Positions 1 through 11,200 of a stretch of 33,952 bases of DNA are shown piece after piece. The first letter of the stretch is position 1. The number at the start of each line of letters is the position of its first letter. Where the stretch lies: contig BFEA01000226.1 in NCBI GenBank assembly GCA_003427395.1, positions 1,392,903 through 1,426,854 of the forward strand, read 5' to 3'. The translations under genes and the position numbers were made by a program. The notes beneath the pieces were generated by a model that did not search any database, was not told where the DNA came from, and saw only the letters and a list, made by a program, of their open reading frames with translations. The stretch comes from Chara braunii (Eukaryota > Streptophyta > Charophyceae > Charales > Characeae).

Positions 1-37
1 TTTTTTTTTTCCCTTGCTTTTCTGTTTTCTTAAACTA

Positions 38-164
38 CCAGTACCTTTCCCAGCCATTTTGCCGTTTCGCGCCAGTTAGCACGACTTGGCCTCCGGCGGC
101 GGCCAGATGCGCCGCCAAAACTCGGCGCACAGGGCCCACGACCGATAGCTGGGAAAGGTACTGG
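38..164. repeat. 17-bp perfect inverted repeat with GC-rich spacer
   Basis: The arms at 38-54 and 148-164 are exact reverse complements (CCAGTACCTTTCCCAGC on the left). The 93-bp spacer is GC-rich and contains an inner GGCGGC/GCCGCC hairpin. It could be a tiny MITE-like insertion or a hairpin. No target-site duplication was recognised, and the left edge lies close to the window end. Confidence 0.55.
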
Positions 165-257
165 CTGTTTAACATGCTCCATCCCATTCGTGGGGAGCAT
201 TACGTGCTGGGAACCGGGCCCAGTGTCCCTTATAATAATGAGAATACATGAGGACAT

Positions 258-338
258 TGATGAAGATTTGATGATGATTTGAGGATGATTTGATGAAGAT
301 TTGATGAAGATTTGATGATGATTTGAGGATGATTTGGA
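258..338. repeat. short GATGATTTGA/GATGAAGATTT minisatellite
   Basis: About 80 bp consist of interspersed GATGATTTGAG and GATGAAGATTT units on the plus strand. The open frames crossing it on the minus strand (Ser/Asn/His/Ile-rich) are by-products of the repeat. Confidence 0.7.
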
Positions 339-339
339 G

Positions 340-1490
340 AAATTTTGGAAGATTGGGATAATCAGGAATGCACCTAAGATTCGGAACACGTGACCACCTC
401 AGAACTCTACTTCTATCCACTCCCTAGTTCCAGGTATCTCTATCTTCTAACTTTGGTTCCAATTTGTGTAATTATTCTCATCTCTATCTACTAAGCCAAA
501 TCCAAACGTAGCCGTACTGCCTACCCAGCCAGGCCTCGACGTGGTCTCACGCCCCCAATCAAACTAGGTTACAGAGCAGTGCGACACACCCCAGCTCCAG
601 CCATCATCGACCTGACAGTAGCTCCTGGTCAGTCACTGGATTTCCTTCCACCCTCGGAAATAAATCCCCAGATCTCTCTACAAGGCCTCAAGCCCCTGTG
701 TACAGGTTACAGGGCAAATGTCCCAGCACCAGCCAGCATCGTTCTGGCAACGGCTAACCTGGAGCACTAAACATAAACAACTGTATCTGAATTCAACTAA
801 GACAATATTGACAGGAGGAGGGACAAAAATGCCTGGACCTACCAACCACTATCCCATTTCTTGGTTCCCTATGCAGCCACCCCTCCCTCCTTTATTATCC
901 TCCTCAACTAACCCCCCTCCCCTCCCCTTTCCTTACCCCCTTCCCCACCCAACAGGATCAGCACTACAAGTCTCCAAAGCCTTCTGTGACTCCACCGACC
1001 GGCACCGGCCACAACAAAGATGGACCGCCGCGGACAAGATGGCGATAACTCTGAGAGACGCAGGATTCCGCTGTGTGACACTTGCAACCCCAATGGAGCG
1101 AAGCAGGATTTGGGAAAAATTTCGGATGGGTATGGGGTTCTTGGCCAGGGGCAGTTACAGCAATGGCAAAGACGGGGGTGGTGGAAATCAGAAATCGACC
1201 GGGCTGGATAGACCGAAGGGCGGCAAACGACAGTTATGACAGACTGCGAGTCCAGGCTTTCAAAGGGTTTTCAAAGGGTTTTGGGAGGGTGTCGGAAGAA
1301 AACCACACGTATATGCCTGAGCTTTTTAGTTGGTTTCAGGAAAGAAAGTCCCGACCAGCTAAGATCAATTCCCTGCAGCGCTCTCTATCGACTTGGAGGA
1401 AGAGCGCCTGACGCACGCGCTAGCACACTAAGGCACTAAGAGCGCGCCACGTCACGGGCTGACGTGGCAATCGCATCTGACCAGGAGGCC
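340..1490. other. intergenic stretch without recognisable gene
   Basis: Only short open frames occur here, with no domain-like composition. A C/T-rich tract lies at about 885-950. A CAAGATGGCG motif at about 1034 is the only short element that stood out. No RNA gene or terminal repeat was recognised. Confidence 0.4.
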
Positions 1491-1645
1491 GTAAGTCTGG
1501 CAACGTCTTGTTGCGGGCGATGGGTCTTCGGATTCCGCAATCGTTCTCCATAGCCACTGCTATTTAAAAGCGGTAGGATGGCTGCGAGGCTTTGATCGAG
1601 GTCATTGTCAATGGAGATATGGCGGAGGTAGCCCTAGGAATTGCT
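1491..1645 (+). repeat. 155-bp module, copy A of a 244-bp-period duplication
   Basis: Bases 1491-1645 recur at 1735-1889 with about five mismatches. Both copies carry TATTTAAAAG followed about 45 bp later by an ATG-containing stretch (GGAGATATGGCGGAGG). The preserved TATA-like box plus ATG looks like a duplicated promoter and leader. Confidence 0.85.
1561..1570 (+). promoter_or_regulatory. TATA-like box in repeat copy A
   Basis: TATTTAAAAG at 1561-1570 is repeated identically at 1805-1814 in copy B. It resembles a eukaryotic TATA element and sits upstream of an ATG. There is no direct evidence of transcription. Confidence 0.35.
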
Positions 1646-1734
1646 GAAGTGTGTGCTCAATCATGAGTTGGTGTCTTTCCCGAATGTCTGGACAGAAGGA
1701 GCGCCTTGCTGTGTTGACGTGGCAGTCGGTGTTC

Positions 1735-1889
1735 GTAAGTCTGACAACGTCTTGTTGCGGGCGATGGGTCTTCGGGTTCCGCAATCGTTCTCCATAGCCA
1801 CTGATATTTAAAAGCGGTAGGATGGCTGCGAGGCGTTGATCGAGGTCATTGTCAATGGAGATATGGCGGAGGTAGCCCTAGGCATTGCT
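1735..1889 (+). repeat. 155-bp module, copy B of a 244-bp-period duplication
   Basis: This is the second copy of the 1491-1645 module, offset by exactly 244 bp. Its 3' edge abuts the coding-like fragment at 1890-2205, so this copy could have been the leader of that fragment, whereas copy A leads only into a 15-codon frame. Confidence 0.85.
1805..1814 (+). promoter_or_regulatory. TATA-like box in repeat copy B
   Basis: TATTTAAAAG lies about 85 bp upstream of the coding-like fragment that begins near 1890. Its identity to the copy A box reflects the duplication, not independent conservation. Confidence 0.35.
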
Positions 1890-2205
1890 CTGCAAAAAGT
1901 TAGAACAGATCAAAGACGGTCCAGATGCAGTCCACGAATTATTCCTGATCCAACCGCTTTCATCCACTGTTTTCACAATCCTTAGCCTATTTGAACAAGA
2001 CAAACAGAAAATGGATGGATGGAAGAAACTACGCTGGGATCAGTCTGATGTCCGCATCTACCCATGACAGCCAAGGAAGATTGGTCCGGAAGAGAAAAAA
2101 GACCAACTAATGAAAGACTTCTACTGGGTTGAACTGAGACACATACCAGTAGAGATTCAGGCGGCTTTCATACATGACTTCGGCCAGCAGTTTAAAATTG
2201 TAGAG
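1890..2205 (+). pseudogene. coding-like fragment of unknown protein, one internal stop
   Basis: One reading frame runs from about 1890 to 2205 and is interrupted by a TGA at 2065-2067. The conceptual product has an ordinary mixed composition (charged residues, Leu/Ile, several Trp and Tyr), unlike the low-complexity frames nearby. It shows no motif I recognise. It lies exactly between the duplicated TATA-bearing module and the repeated CCCGAATGTC modules, which suggests a gene piece carried inside a repetitive element. It may instead be one exon of a decayed gene. Confidence 0.35.
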
Positions 2206-2499
2206 TTGGTGTTTTTCCCGAATGTCTGGACAGAAGGAGCGCCTTGCTGTGTTGACGTGGTAGTCGCATCAGACCAGGAGGTAGTACATCTGGGGGCGAT
2301 GGTTGTTGGGGCTCTGTGGTCGCATTCCAGAATCATCGCTGGGTGGTGATTTTCCCGAATGTCTGGACAGGAGGAGTGCCTTGCTGTGTTGACGTGGCAG
2401 TCGCATCGGACCAGGAGGTCGTACATCTGGGCGTGACGTCTCTTTGGGCTCTGTGGTCGCGCTCCAGTTTCGTCACGTTTTCTTTTTCTCGAATGACTG

Positions 2500-3520
2500 G
2501 TCACAGCAAATTGGTTGATGGGTTGAACATTTCAAAGGTTGCAAGATTCATAAATGTCCTCCATAGATCTACAGTTACCATCTACTAGTCAACTCGGTGG
2601 TGTTCGTAACAACTCTGAAGTTGGCATCAACGCATTTTAGAAGTACAAAATTTAGCATTTATGTGTCAAGTCGGTGACTTATTGTCAACGCTGAGATTTT
2701 GGTCACAACTCTGACTTCCTCATCAACACATCTAGTAACGGGACAAACAGAGCAAGCATCAGGAAGGTAGAATAATCCCCAGCGCATGGAGTTATTTTCT
2801 ATATAGAACTCTGAAAATTGTCGACCAGAAATATCCAGGATAGATTTCCATCACGCTTTCAAGATCATGTAGGGTCCAACCGTCGTAGGAAGTGACGTCA
2901 TCAGTTTTAGTGGGAGGAAGAGAGGAAAAGAGACTGAAACAAGGGTTGAGGATGTCTACCTCACAGATAGGTAAGAGAGAAGAGAGGAGGGACGAGAGAG
3001 AAAGTTGAGAAGGGGTGGCAGGAGGCCAGAAGAAAGAGAGGAGGAAAAGTGGAGAAAGGGTGACAGGAGGGCGGAAGAAGGGGAGGACAGCATACAACAA
3101 GGAAAAGAGAGGAATGAAGCAACAGGAGGCCATCGACGCTGTATTAAGAAGGAGAAGCGAATAATCAGGTGTGCCAATTCCTCGTCTCCATCCCAACCCC
3201 CATTTCTCTCTTCCGTTTCTTTCACAGCTTGGGACCCCTGGGTAAGTCAGCGCCTAAAAATATAACATCACAATTCGTAGCAAATATAAGTATAATTCAC
3301 AATTGGAAGAATTCTTTTCAAGTGACAAAGCAAGATAATTGGAAAAAGCAATCGTGTTAATAAAGAATTGATAGAATCCTGTTCACGACACTAAGCACGA
3401 CAATTGGAAAAACCAATCGAGAAAACAGAACTATCAGGTCACTGAAGAGTCCTCGTAATAGACCAAGAGGTTGACAGGATAAGTAAATTGGGTAAAAGCA
3501 ATCAAAAAAGGGGGGGAACT
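2500..3520. other. intergenic; purine-rich tract and short AATTGGAAAAA repeats
   Basis: No gene was recognised. A GA-rich block at about 2920-3110 produces long but low-complexity open frames on both strands. Between 3295 and 3510 a motif like AATTGGAAAAAGCAATCG recurs three or four times with variation. Confidence 0.4.
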
Positions 3521-3522
3521 AT

Positions 3523-3992
3523 TAGGCTAAGGAAGAGTCCCTTCCTCAACCCCCTCTTCCTTAACCTCCTCTCCCTCCTCCCCTCCACCCCTCTCACTGG
3601 TTTATCCACCACCCATCACATTGATCAAACATAGCATACCCAACTGTTTTTTTTTCCTCCTCTCCTCTCCTCTCCTTCCTCACCTCCACTCCTCCTCCAC
3701 TCCTCCCACCTGTTTCCCTCATACTCACCACATTGATCAAATATTGCATACTAAACTAATAGGCTAAGGAAGAGTCCCTTCCTCAACCCCCTCTTCCTTA
3801 ACCTCCTCTCCCTCCTCCCCTCCACCCCTCTCATCGGTTTATCCACTACCCATCACATTGATCAAACATAGCATACCCAACTGGTTTTTCCTCCTCTCCT
3901 CTCCTCTCCTTCCTCACCTCCACTCCTCCTCCATTCCCCTCACCTGTTTTCCTCATACTCACCACATTGATCAAATATTATATACCCAGTTG
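3523..3992. repeat. pyrimidine-rich tandem repeat, 237-bp unit, two copies
   Basis: TAGGCTAAGGAAGAGTCCC begins at 3523 and again at 3760. The two units are collinear over nearly their whole length, through CCTCTTCCTTAACC, the shared CACATTGATCAAA segments and the C/T-rich spacers. The composition is almost entirely pyrimidine on the plus strand. Confidence 0.85.
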
Positions 3993-4556
3993 ATTCCCCT
4001 CCTGCTCTCCTCCTGCTCTACACGCTCTACACGTATGTGCACAGTCCCACACGTTTCGGCTCTCGACTCTCTCTTTTCTCCNCCCCCCCCCCCCTCCTCC
4101 CCCAAACATCTTTCCCATCCTCCTCCCACACAAGCCTCCGATTACCCACTGGCCTCGGATCCCCCTCTCTCTACTTAACAATCACATTCTACATAACTTC
4201 ACACCTCCTCACGCTCAGGCCCTTCAACACTCTCCTCTCACCCACACACTCCCCACTCTGCGTCAGGATACCCACTGAAAGCTGATTCCCCCCCTGCTCT
4301 CCACACTCTCCACGTTTGAGCATATCCCCATACGGTTCGGCTCTCTTTTCTCTCTTTTCTCCTCCCCCCCCTCCTCCCCCACACACCTTTCCCATCCTCC
4401 TCCCCCACACGCCTCTGATTCCCCACTTGCCTCGGATACCCCTCTCTCCACATAGCATCACATTCTACATAACATCACACCTCCTCACGCTCAGGCCCTC
4501 CAACACTCTCCTCACACCCACACACTCCCCACTTTGAGTTAGGATACCCACTCAAT
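3992..4556. repeat. second pyrimidine-rich tandem repeat, 275-290-bp unit, two copies
   Basis: Units start at GATTCCCC near 3992 and 4283 and run collinearly to GGATACCCACT near 4272 and 4550. The first copy contains a single N at 4082 in a C run. The Pro/Ser/Leu-rich (plus) and Gly/Arg-rich (minus) open frames here are repeat artefacts. Confidence 0.8.
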
Positions 4557-4612
4557 CTACGCCTGGTTCACATAGTCGTCCTTATCACAACAACAACTAC
4601 GAACTTTTGAGT

Positions 4613-4682
4613 TAAAAAAAAAAAACAAAAAAACAAACAAACAAACAAACAAACAAACAAACGAACAAACAAACAAACAGAG
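4613..4682 (+). repeat. A-rich (CAAA)n microsatellite
   Basis: An A tract leads into about twelve CAAA units with one CGAA variant. It sits immediately before the LINE. It may be the A-rich tail of an earlier plus-strand retroposon into which, or next to which, the LINE lies. Confidence 0.85.
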
Positions 4683-4708
4683 AAACAGGAGGAAAGTGAA
4701 CAGCGGAA

Positions 4709-7700
4709 ATGATGATACTAGGAAGTACCAGGGGAAGAGGGACTGGGTCCCTGCTCTTTTATCAGGGTGCAATGCGCCACTCAGTGATCAAACAACTGGG
4801 TCCCAGTCCCTATGCAAGGCCAGCGAATTTGGCGGCTGGCAAAATTCAGCAAAATCAGATTTCAATAAGGGAAGAGAGGGCAGAGATGCAAATTGATTCT
4901 TGTCAGAGTAGCCAGACAGGAACAAGTGGTAAGGAACGGCAAGAGACAGTTCACATGCACACCCCTCATCATACAATTCAGATTCAGCAATCATTTTCTT
5001 CCTCGTAGGGTCAGGTCACAACGTCGACTACGCCGTTGCCCTTGGACAAACAAGCTGTTTTGGTTCAGGTAGGGGCAATCCCCCCAGCGTTGGACCTGAT
5101 AATGGGGGAAGCAGAGGAAAGTGTGCTCACAGAAGAGGAGAGGATAATGGAAGAAAACATAAGGAGAAGATCAGATAATCATACGACAGTTTCTTCTCAA
5201 CAGACTCATTCATCTCAATCATCTCTCTCCTCTCCAGCAACACAGCAACCGACGAAACCGTCTTGGGCACAAAGAGTCAGAGAAACACTAGAAAGGAAAT
5301 CTCTAACAATTGTGAGACCGGTTGGGCCAGACTCCAGACTACCAGCGGAGGAATTAAAAATCCCGTTGCATAATCTATCATCCGCACGGGCTTATTTCCT
5401 CACACTTTTCCTTCTCCCCTCAGAACAGAAAGTGGTAGACCAGGGGGAAGGAAAGTACTGATGAAGTCATGCCCAACAGACAAACTGGCCCAGAGAGACG
5501 CGGTCTACATCAAGCACGCAAGCAATTGGATATTTTATGATAATAGTGCGTACAGATCAGTAAACGACAGATCCACTTCCAACTTACGTAGCAAAAAGGG
5601 ATGATTATGTCATGTTGACCCTGGATCTCCCAAAGGACCAACCCTTTTCACTGGATGACATAATCCCCTTCAAAATGGGCGCGAGATTGTATCAAATCCA
5701 TACGGCCCACAAGTTCAGACCGTGGTGTTACAAATGTAGGGCGTATGGGCATCTCAGCACGGAAGTAGCTTGCCCACAACACCCTCAACAATCAACTGGT
5801 GCAGATGGAGGACTGAAAAGGGATCCCAAGGGTGCAAACAGATGGCTCCCCAGTGCGGCTGAATATGAGGGATGGGTGTACATGGACGAAGCGGCACAGG
5901 GGGGTCAACCCAGTGGTTGGGTATGGGAAGGTAGAGGAGACTTCAGGCGGGTAGCAAGACCTCCACCAGAATGGAAACCTCCTTCACAACCTCCCTTACA
6001 ACATCCAACTGGTCGTAATGTAAGGATGCAACAACCCCCAAAAGTGAAATCCCCCACTTCACTAAGTGATAAGGCAGGGGGGGAAGGATATGGAACAAAG
6101 AACAAACTGCTTAATAAGACAGCCAAACCCAAGAAGACGGGTTCACGATTGGGACCAAATGCCGCTGCATACATCCCAACAGGCAACCGCTTCTCCCCAT
6201 TGACGGAAGCAACAAGGGAGGAGGAAGGACAATAAATGGAACTCATCAGGAAAAATCGGGGCAAAGGAAAAGAAAAAGACCCAAAGGACTCAACAGACTC
6301 AAAGGAACAAAAGAATGAGGAATCAGGACCAGATCCAATGGACCTGGACCCTTTAAAAGAGGCTTTTGGACCTCAGCCAATGGAGATTGAACCAATCCCA
6401 AACTCCCCCCCTCCACCAGACAGATCTGTTAGTCAAAATACAGAGCAGCACAACACAGATATGAATGACACAGATCTCCAACGAGTGGCGGAATGGCTGC
6501 TAGAGAGCCTGAAGAGGAAATTCCTGGGCCACCCCGAAACTTTTTGGGATGACACTTATGTCCAGTTAGTCGCATTGCTAGAAAATAGTACAAGTCTGAG
6601 AATGGCTATGGAACAAGGCCTGCCCAGTGAGGTAAGTTGGCATCAGATGTGCCACCGCCTGCTACCAATAGTAGCATTGAGATTCCAGCCTCCAAATGAC
6701 CCACAACAACCAGCAATGGAATGCAGACAAAAATCAGCTACAGGAACGGAAGATTCCATTCCTAAGAACTGCAAGCCTGATGCAGAAGGGGAAGCCTCTA
6801 CCTCCAGCCCCACAGTCCAAGGGAGGGAACAGTCCCTTTCTCCACAAGAGAATCACACAACACAGGGGAACGAACAGGCAAGTGTACAAGAGAGGGAACA
6901 GACCCCGTCGCCACAAGAGAATCTCACAATCCAGGGAAGGGAACAGGTAGGTGCCAATCAACAGGCCCTTCAAGAGGGTGAAGCTCCCAAAAAGAAGATC
7001 TTGTTCCCCCACACACAATCAGGAAACGAACAGGAACCGCGCAGGGATGCAAATGTCAGTATAAACTCCTTGTTGATTTCACACAACATCACAGGATCGG
7101 TTAACAGTGAAATAATACATGATTCACTGACCGGTAATAAGGAGGCAAGCGGCGCCATAACGACCAGCAGCAAGGAGGGAATCTATGACAATTCTAAAAA
7201 AGGAATCCAGTTGGAGCAGAAGAAAAAGGAAACAAGGGAAGAGGAGGACGCAATAGATGATGAAAGGGAGAAGAACGAGACGAGGGATGAAGGGGAGGAA
7301 GGTAAGACAGACTGGACATCGGCAGAAGAGGATGGACCCCCGCGCTTTTCACCACAAAAAGAAAAACAATACCATCTCAAACAGATGGTATCTGAAGTGA
7401 CTGGAGAACAAAAATATCTCTTACTAAGTAAAGAGCTACAGGACCCAGATGATTTGCAGCCACCGGAAACCTCCCCAAAACCCAGTACAATAGCAAGGGG
7501 GGGATCCACATCCCCTAACGATGTAACTATGGTACAGGAGGAGGAGGAGGTAAACGGTAACAAACCTCAAGTAGAGAAGGAGCAGTCACCGTGTTCCCAG
7601 CCCCTTTCCTCCCTACCTCCGGTATTGCAGATACAGTGCTCCCAACCCCGCCCCCCCTACCCCCTGTTTGCACACCAGAAGGTGCTCTAATTAGTGGGAG

Positions 7701-8223
7701 ACAAAAGATACTTTTGTTAGTGGCAGGGGGTCATGCGGAGTTAGCCCTGTTCAAACCAGGGGTGCTGATCTTGCCAATGAGATTAAAGGAAGATATTTGG
7801 GAGATAGGCCTGTCGGAACCAGCAGGCGCAACGCATGGAGAGGTGACTATGCACAGTGCCCCGACGTCACAACTCTCCACCTTTATGGAAAACATGGCGG
7901 GGGAGGCCAGATTCAAGGCGGAGATCGTAAAAATCATCCAAGATCAACTTCCTTATGGAGGATCAGCTGTGCTGATTCTGTCAACTGACACACAGAGAAT
8001 TTCAGCCAGGGACGTTTTTCTCAAGTACGAGCATACAAGAGACATTAACCTGCGCTGGTTCACTCATGACATGTTGGCTGAGTTACAACAGCTTAAGGTA
8101 AAGGCGGGGGATTTCTGGTCAGAATTGGATGTCACAATCCTACGCTCACGCCTTATAAAAAATAGTCAAAAATTACTACGAAAATGCGGAAAGTTGGATA
8201 GTGGTAACTGGTTGTCCCTCTAA
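4709..8223 (+). pseudogene. LINE ORF1 (nucleic-acid-binding protein), broken
   Basis: A single frame runs from 4709 to 7690 with stops at 5006-5008, 5459-5461 and 6233-6235, and a local frame slip in 5462-5610. The last part (about 7640-8223) is in another frame. Visible parts in order are a Ser/Gln/Thr-rich N-terminal region, then a retrotransposon-like segment ending in a knuckle with spacing C-x2-C-x4-H-x6-C at about 5730-5775 (CYKCRAYGHLSTEVAC). The canonical spacing is H-x4-C, so this one is atypical. Next comes a basic Pro/Lys-rich linker, then a very acidic Glu/Gln/Pro-rich stretch with two copies of an EREQ-xSPQEN-type repeat near 6820-6950, and finally a roughly 180-residue globular-looking C-terminal domain I do not recognise. 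The family role is binding element RNA into the particle used for target-primed reverse transcription. At about 3.5 kb it is far longer than usual plant L1 ORF1 (about 1-1.5 kb). Confidence 0.75.
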
Positions 8224-8279
8224 AAATAAAAATAATAATAATAATAAAATAATAATAAAAAAACAACAACAACATAGTA

Positions 8280-11200
8280 ATGGATGGTACAAAGTTGTTA
8301 GAAGTGTTGTACAACAGGGACAAAAATTGGAAGGGCCTTAAAAGAACAACTGACCTGGACCTCAGGTCACTAAATGTAAATGGCTTAGCTTCAGCTAAAC
8401 AAACTAAAAGACAAGCAATATATGAACAGTTGAAAGGTATTGGGGGAAAGGAATGGCCTGATGCCATCTGTGTGCAGGAAACTCACGTGATGGATAATGT
8501 TGATCACAATCATATCCACAAACAGATCTGGCCACATCAGGCCTTTAGGGCACATGCACCGAAACCAGGTAGTGCAGGGGTAGCAATCTGGCTCCCTCCT
8601 AACTCAAAGATTGATCCCCTCTACTGGGAGGCAGACAAGGAGGAAGGACGATGGACTTTCCTTCTGGTCATGCTGGAAATAGAGGTGGTGACTATTTTGT
8701 GTGTGTATGCACCTAATGAGGTCAGTGAAAGGGTTCAGTTTTTTTAATCTTTAAAGGGTCGGCTACCGGTGGGCATCCCTGTGGTGATGGCAGGGGATTT
8801 CAATGCAGCCCCAGACAGACTTTTGGATCGCTGGCAGATTCCATCCCCCTGTCCATCATATATAGAGAACGACGAGGAGACTATAGAAATAACTTGTCAG
8901 TCCCTCAACCTCTTTGATGCCTACAGACGACTCTCCCCCACCAAACGCACTTACACATGCTTTCGGAAAAGTCAAACAATGAAAGCATCAAAATCACGCA
9001 TAGACCTTATTTTATTATCGGAGGAACTGGAGGGAGCCCTCCAAGTAGCCGGGATATTCCCTCGTAGTGTCTTCCCAGGTCTGGATCATGCTATGACGGT
9101 TGTTTTGCTGTCCTTCAGGAAGAAGCCAGATCAAGGAAGAGGCTTCTATAAACTTAATACCTCCTTGCTGCACACTGACAACTTCAAAGTGTATCTTCAA
9201 GATGTCAAGTTTTTCTGGAGGGAACAAAAAAATCAGATTAAGGATGATATACGCTGGTTCAACAACGGACTAATATTTTTAGGTCGTAAATGCAATGAAT
9301 ACTCAAAATTGCTGGCAATGCGGCGAAATATGGAAGAAATTGATTTACAACAACTTCTACAATTACAGCAACAAGAAAATGAGGTGACTAGTGAAGATCA
9401 GAAATTAAAAATTACTCATAAAATCAACTCACTCGAAAATAAATTACTATCATTTATGGAACATAGATGGCAAGGGATCAGAATAAGAGAAAAATTAAAA
9501 GGTCATAACACAGAAGGAGTCATGGATGCAAGGTTCTTCGTCACAGCAAAGGTAGGAACGGGACGTACAATCATCGAGGCTTTCAGTGACCCAAACGGAG
9601 ATGAACTCCCTCTACTCACCTCTACGGCAGAATGCACAAAAGTAGCAAGAGACTTTTATAAATCCCTCTTCACATCGGAATGCAAACAGCCGAAGGACCA
9701 AAGAGTCACAGAAATAGAGGAATTCCTCAAACCTCTAACTAAAGCCCTGTCAGATCAGCAGAAGAAAAGGCTAGAGACCCCCCTCACAAAAGATGAAATC
9801 AGGACAGCCTTGATGATGATGGAAGAAGAAAAGACTCCAGGGATTGATGGCTTACCAAAAGAATTCTGGGAAGTAATATGGGATTTTCTGGCCCAAGACT
9901 TGATGAATTTCTATCAGGCAGTCTGGGACTCTGGAACTATGGGAGAGATAGTAGGACAAGGAATTCTGACCCTATTATATAAAAATTGAGATAAAGTTAA
10001 TATCCGAAATTACCGTCCTATTACCCTCCTCACAGTAGTCTATAAGTTGGCAGCAAAAGCGCTAGCCAACCGGATGATGAAAGTCATCAGGGAGATCATC
10101 CACCCTACTCAAACTGACTTTATTGAAGGAAGAAACATCCAGGACAACATCCTTCTAATAAATGAACTAATTAAACTTTCAAGGCAATCAAAACACAATG
10201 CGGCTTTCATCTTCCTAGATTTTGAAAAAGCCTATGACCATGTAGACTGTTTTTTCTGGAAAAATGCCTGGAAAATTGATTGAAATTCTTCACTCTAATG
10301 CAACCACGAGGGTGATGATAAATGGGAACCTAACCCCCCCAATTGAACTGGAGAGATCAGTGAGACAAGGAGATCCTATCGCCCCTTTCTTATTTGTCAT
10401 AATAATGGAAGCCCTTGCAGCTAATTTGAGATGCAACAAAGACATCAAGTAAATCCAGGTCAGCTATATGCCCAAAGAAGCCATATCAGTGTGCTCCCTA
10501 TTTGCAGACGACCTCTCACTGATGGTTGATGCCTCTCAGGAAAATTTAAAGGAAATCAATGAACTAATGGATAAGTTTTGTGCTCTCTCAAACATGAGAA
10601 TCAATTGGGGAACCAAAACACTAGGCTGGTGGGTACATCACCAGGGAGTGAAACCGCCAGAATACCCAAAGATTAACTGGGTCTCAGCAGAAAAAATCTA
10701 TCAGAATATTGGGGATTTCACTCTCAGCAAGGGGCAAGCCAATTGAGATCAATGAATGGATATGTAAACCGGCTCTATCAAAATTGAAATTATGGAAAGA
10801 CAAAAGGACCTCGATTATAGGGCGGTCATTGGTCATTAACAATGCCATACTGGCCTCACTCTGGTATAAATCAGCAGTATGGGAACTGGAAAAATCTGCA
10901 CTTAAATCCCTACAAAGACAAATGACAGCATATTTGTGGAGGGGAAACCATGATCATAAAAATGTATTAAGCAGAGTAGCATGGCAAACGCTAATCCAAC
11001 CCAAAGCAAAAGGAGGGCTGGGGATACTAGACCCAAATATCCAAGTCATAGCCCTTTCAGTTCAGTGGATTAAAATGTTTTTTTTCAATCCAGCGACACC
11101 CTCGTTAGCACTAGCAGAAGAGCAAATCGCAAGACTAGCCCCTTAAATACCAATTGGGACGGATCCGTTAATGTGGTTAGAGAATCGTCATTGGTCTATC

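Larger units (their letters stand above)
1679..2433 (+). repeat. three copies of a dispersed 50-80-bp module
   Basis: A module beginning CCCGAATGTCTGGACAG occurs at 1679, 2217 and 2354 on the same strand. It continues through GCCTTGCTGTGTTGACGTGG in all three; the last two also share about 25 bp further on. The last two are 137 bp apart, and a decayed partial copy lies near 1460. Together with the 244-bp duplication this makes 1447-2500 a nested repeat mosaic. Confidence 0.75.

Noticed and set aside
2792-3225. Minus-strand 90-134-codon Ser/Leu/Pro-rich frames
   Set aside because: They follow the purine-rich tract on the other strand and show no domain-like features.
3858-4537. Pro/Ser/Leu-rich and Gly/Arg-rich open frames
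   Set aside because: They lie wholly in duplicated pyrimidine-rich repeats, have low-complexity composition and one crosses an N.
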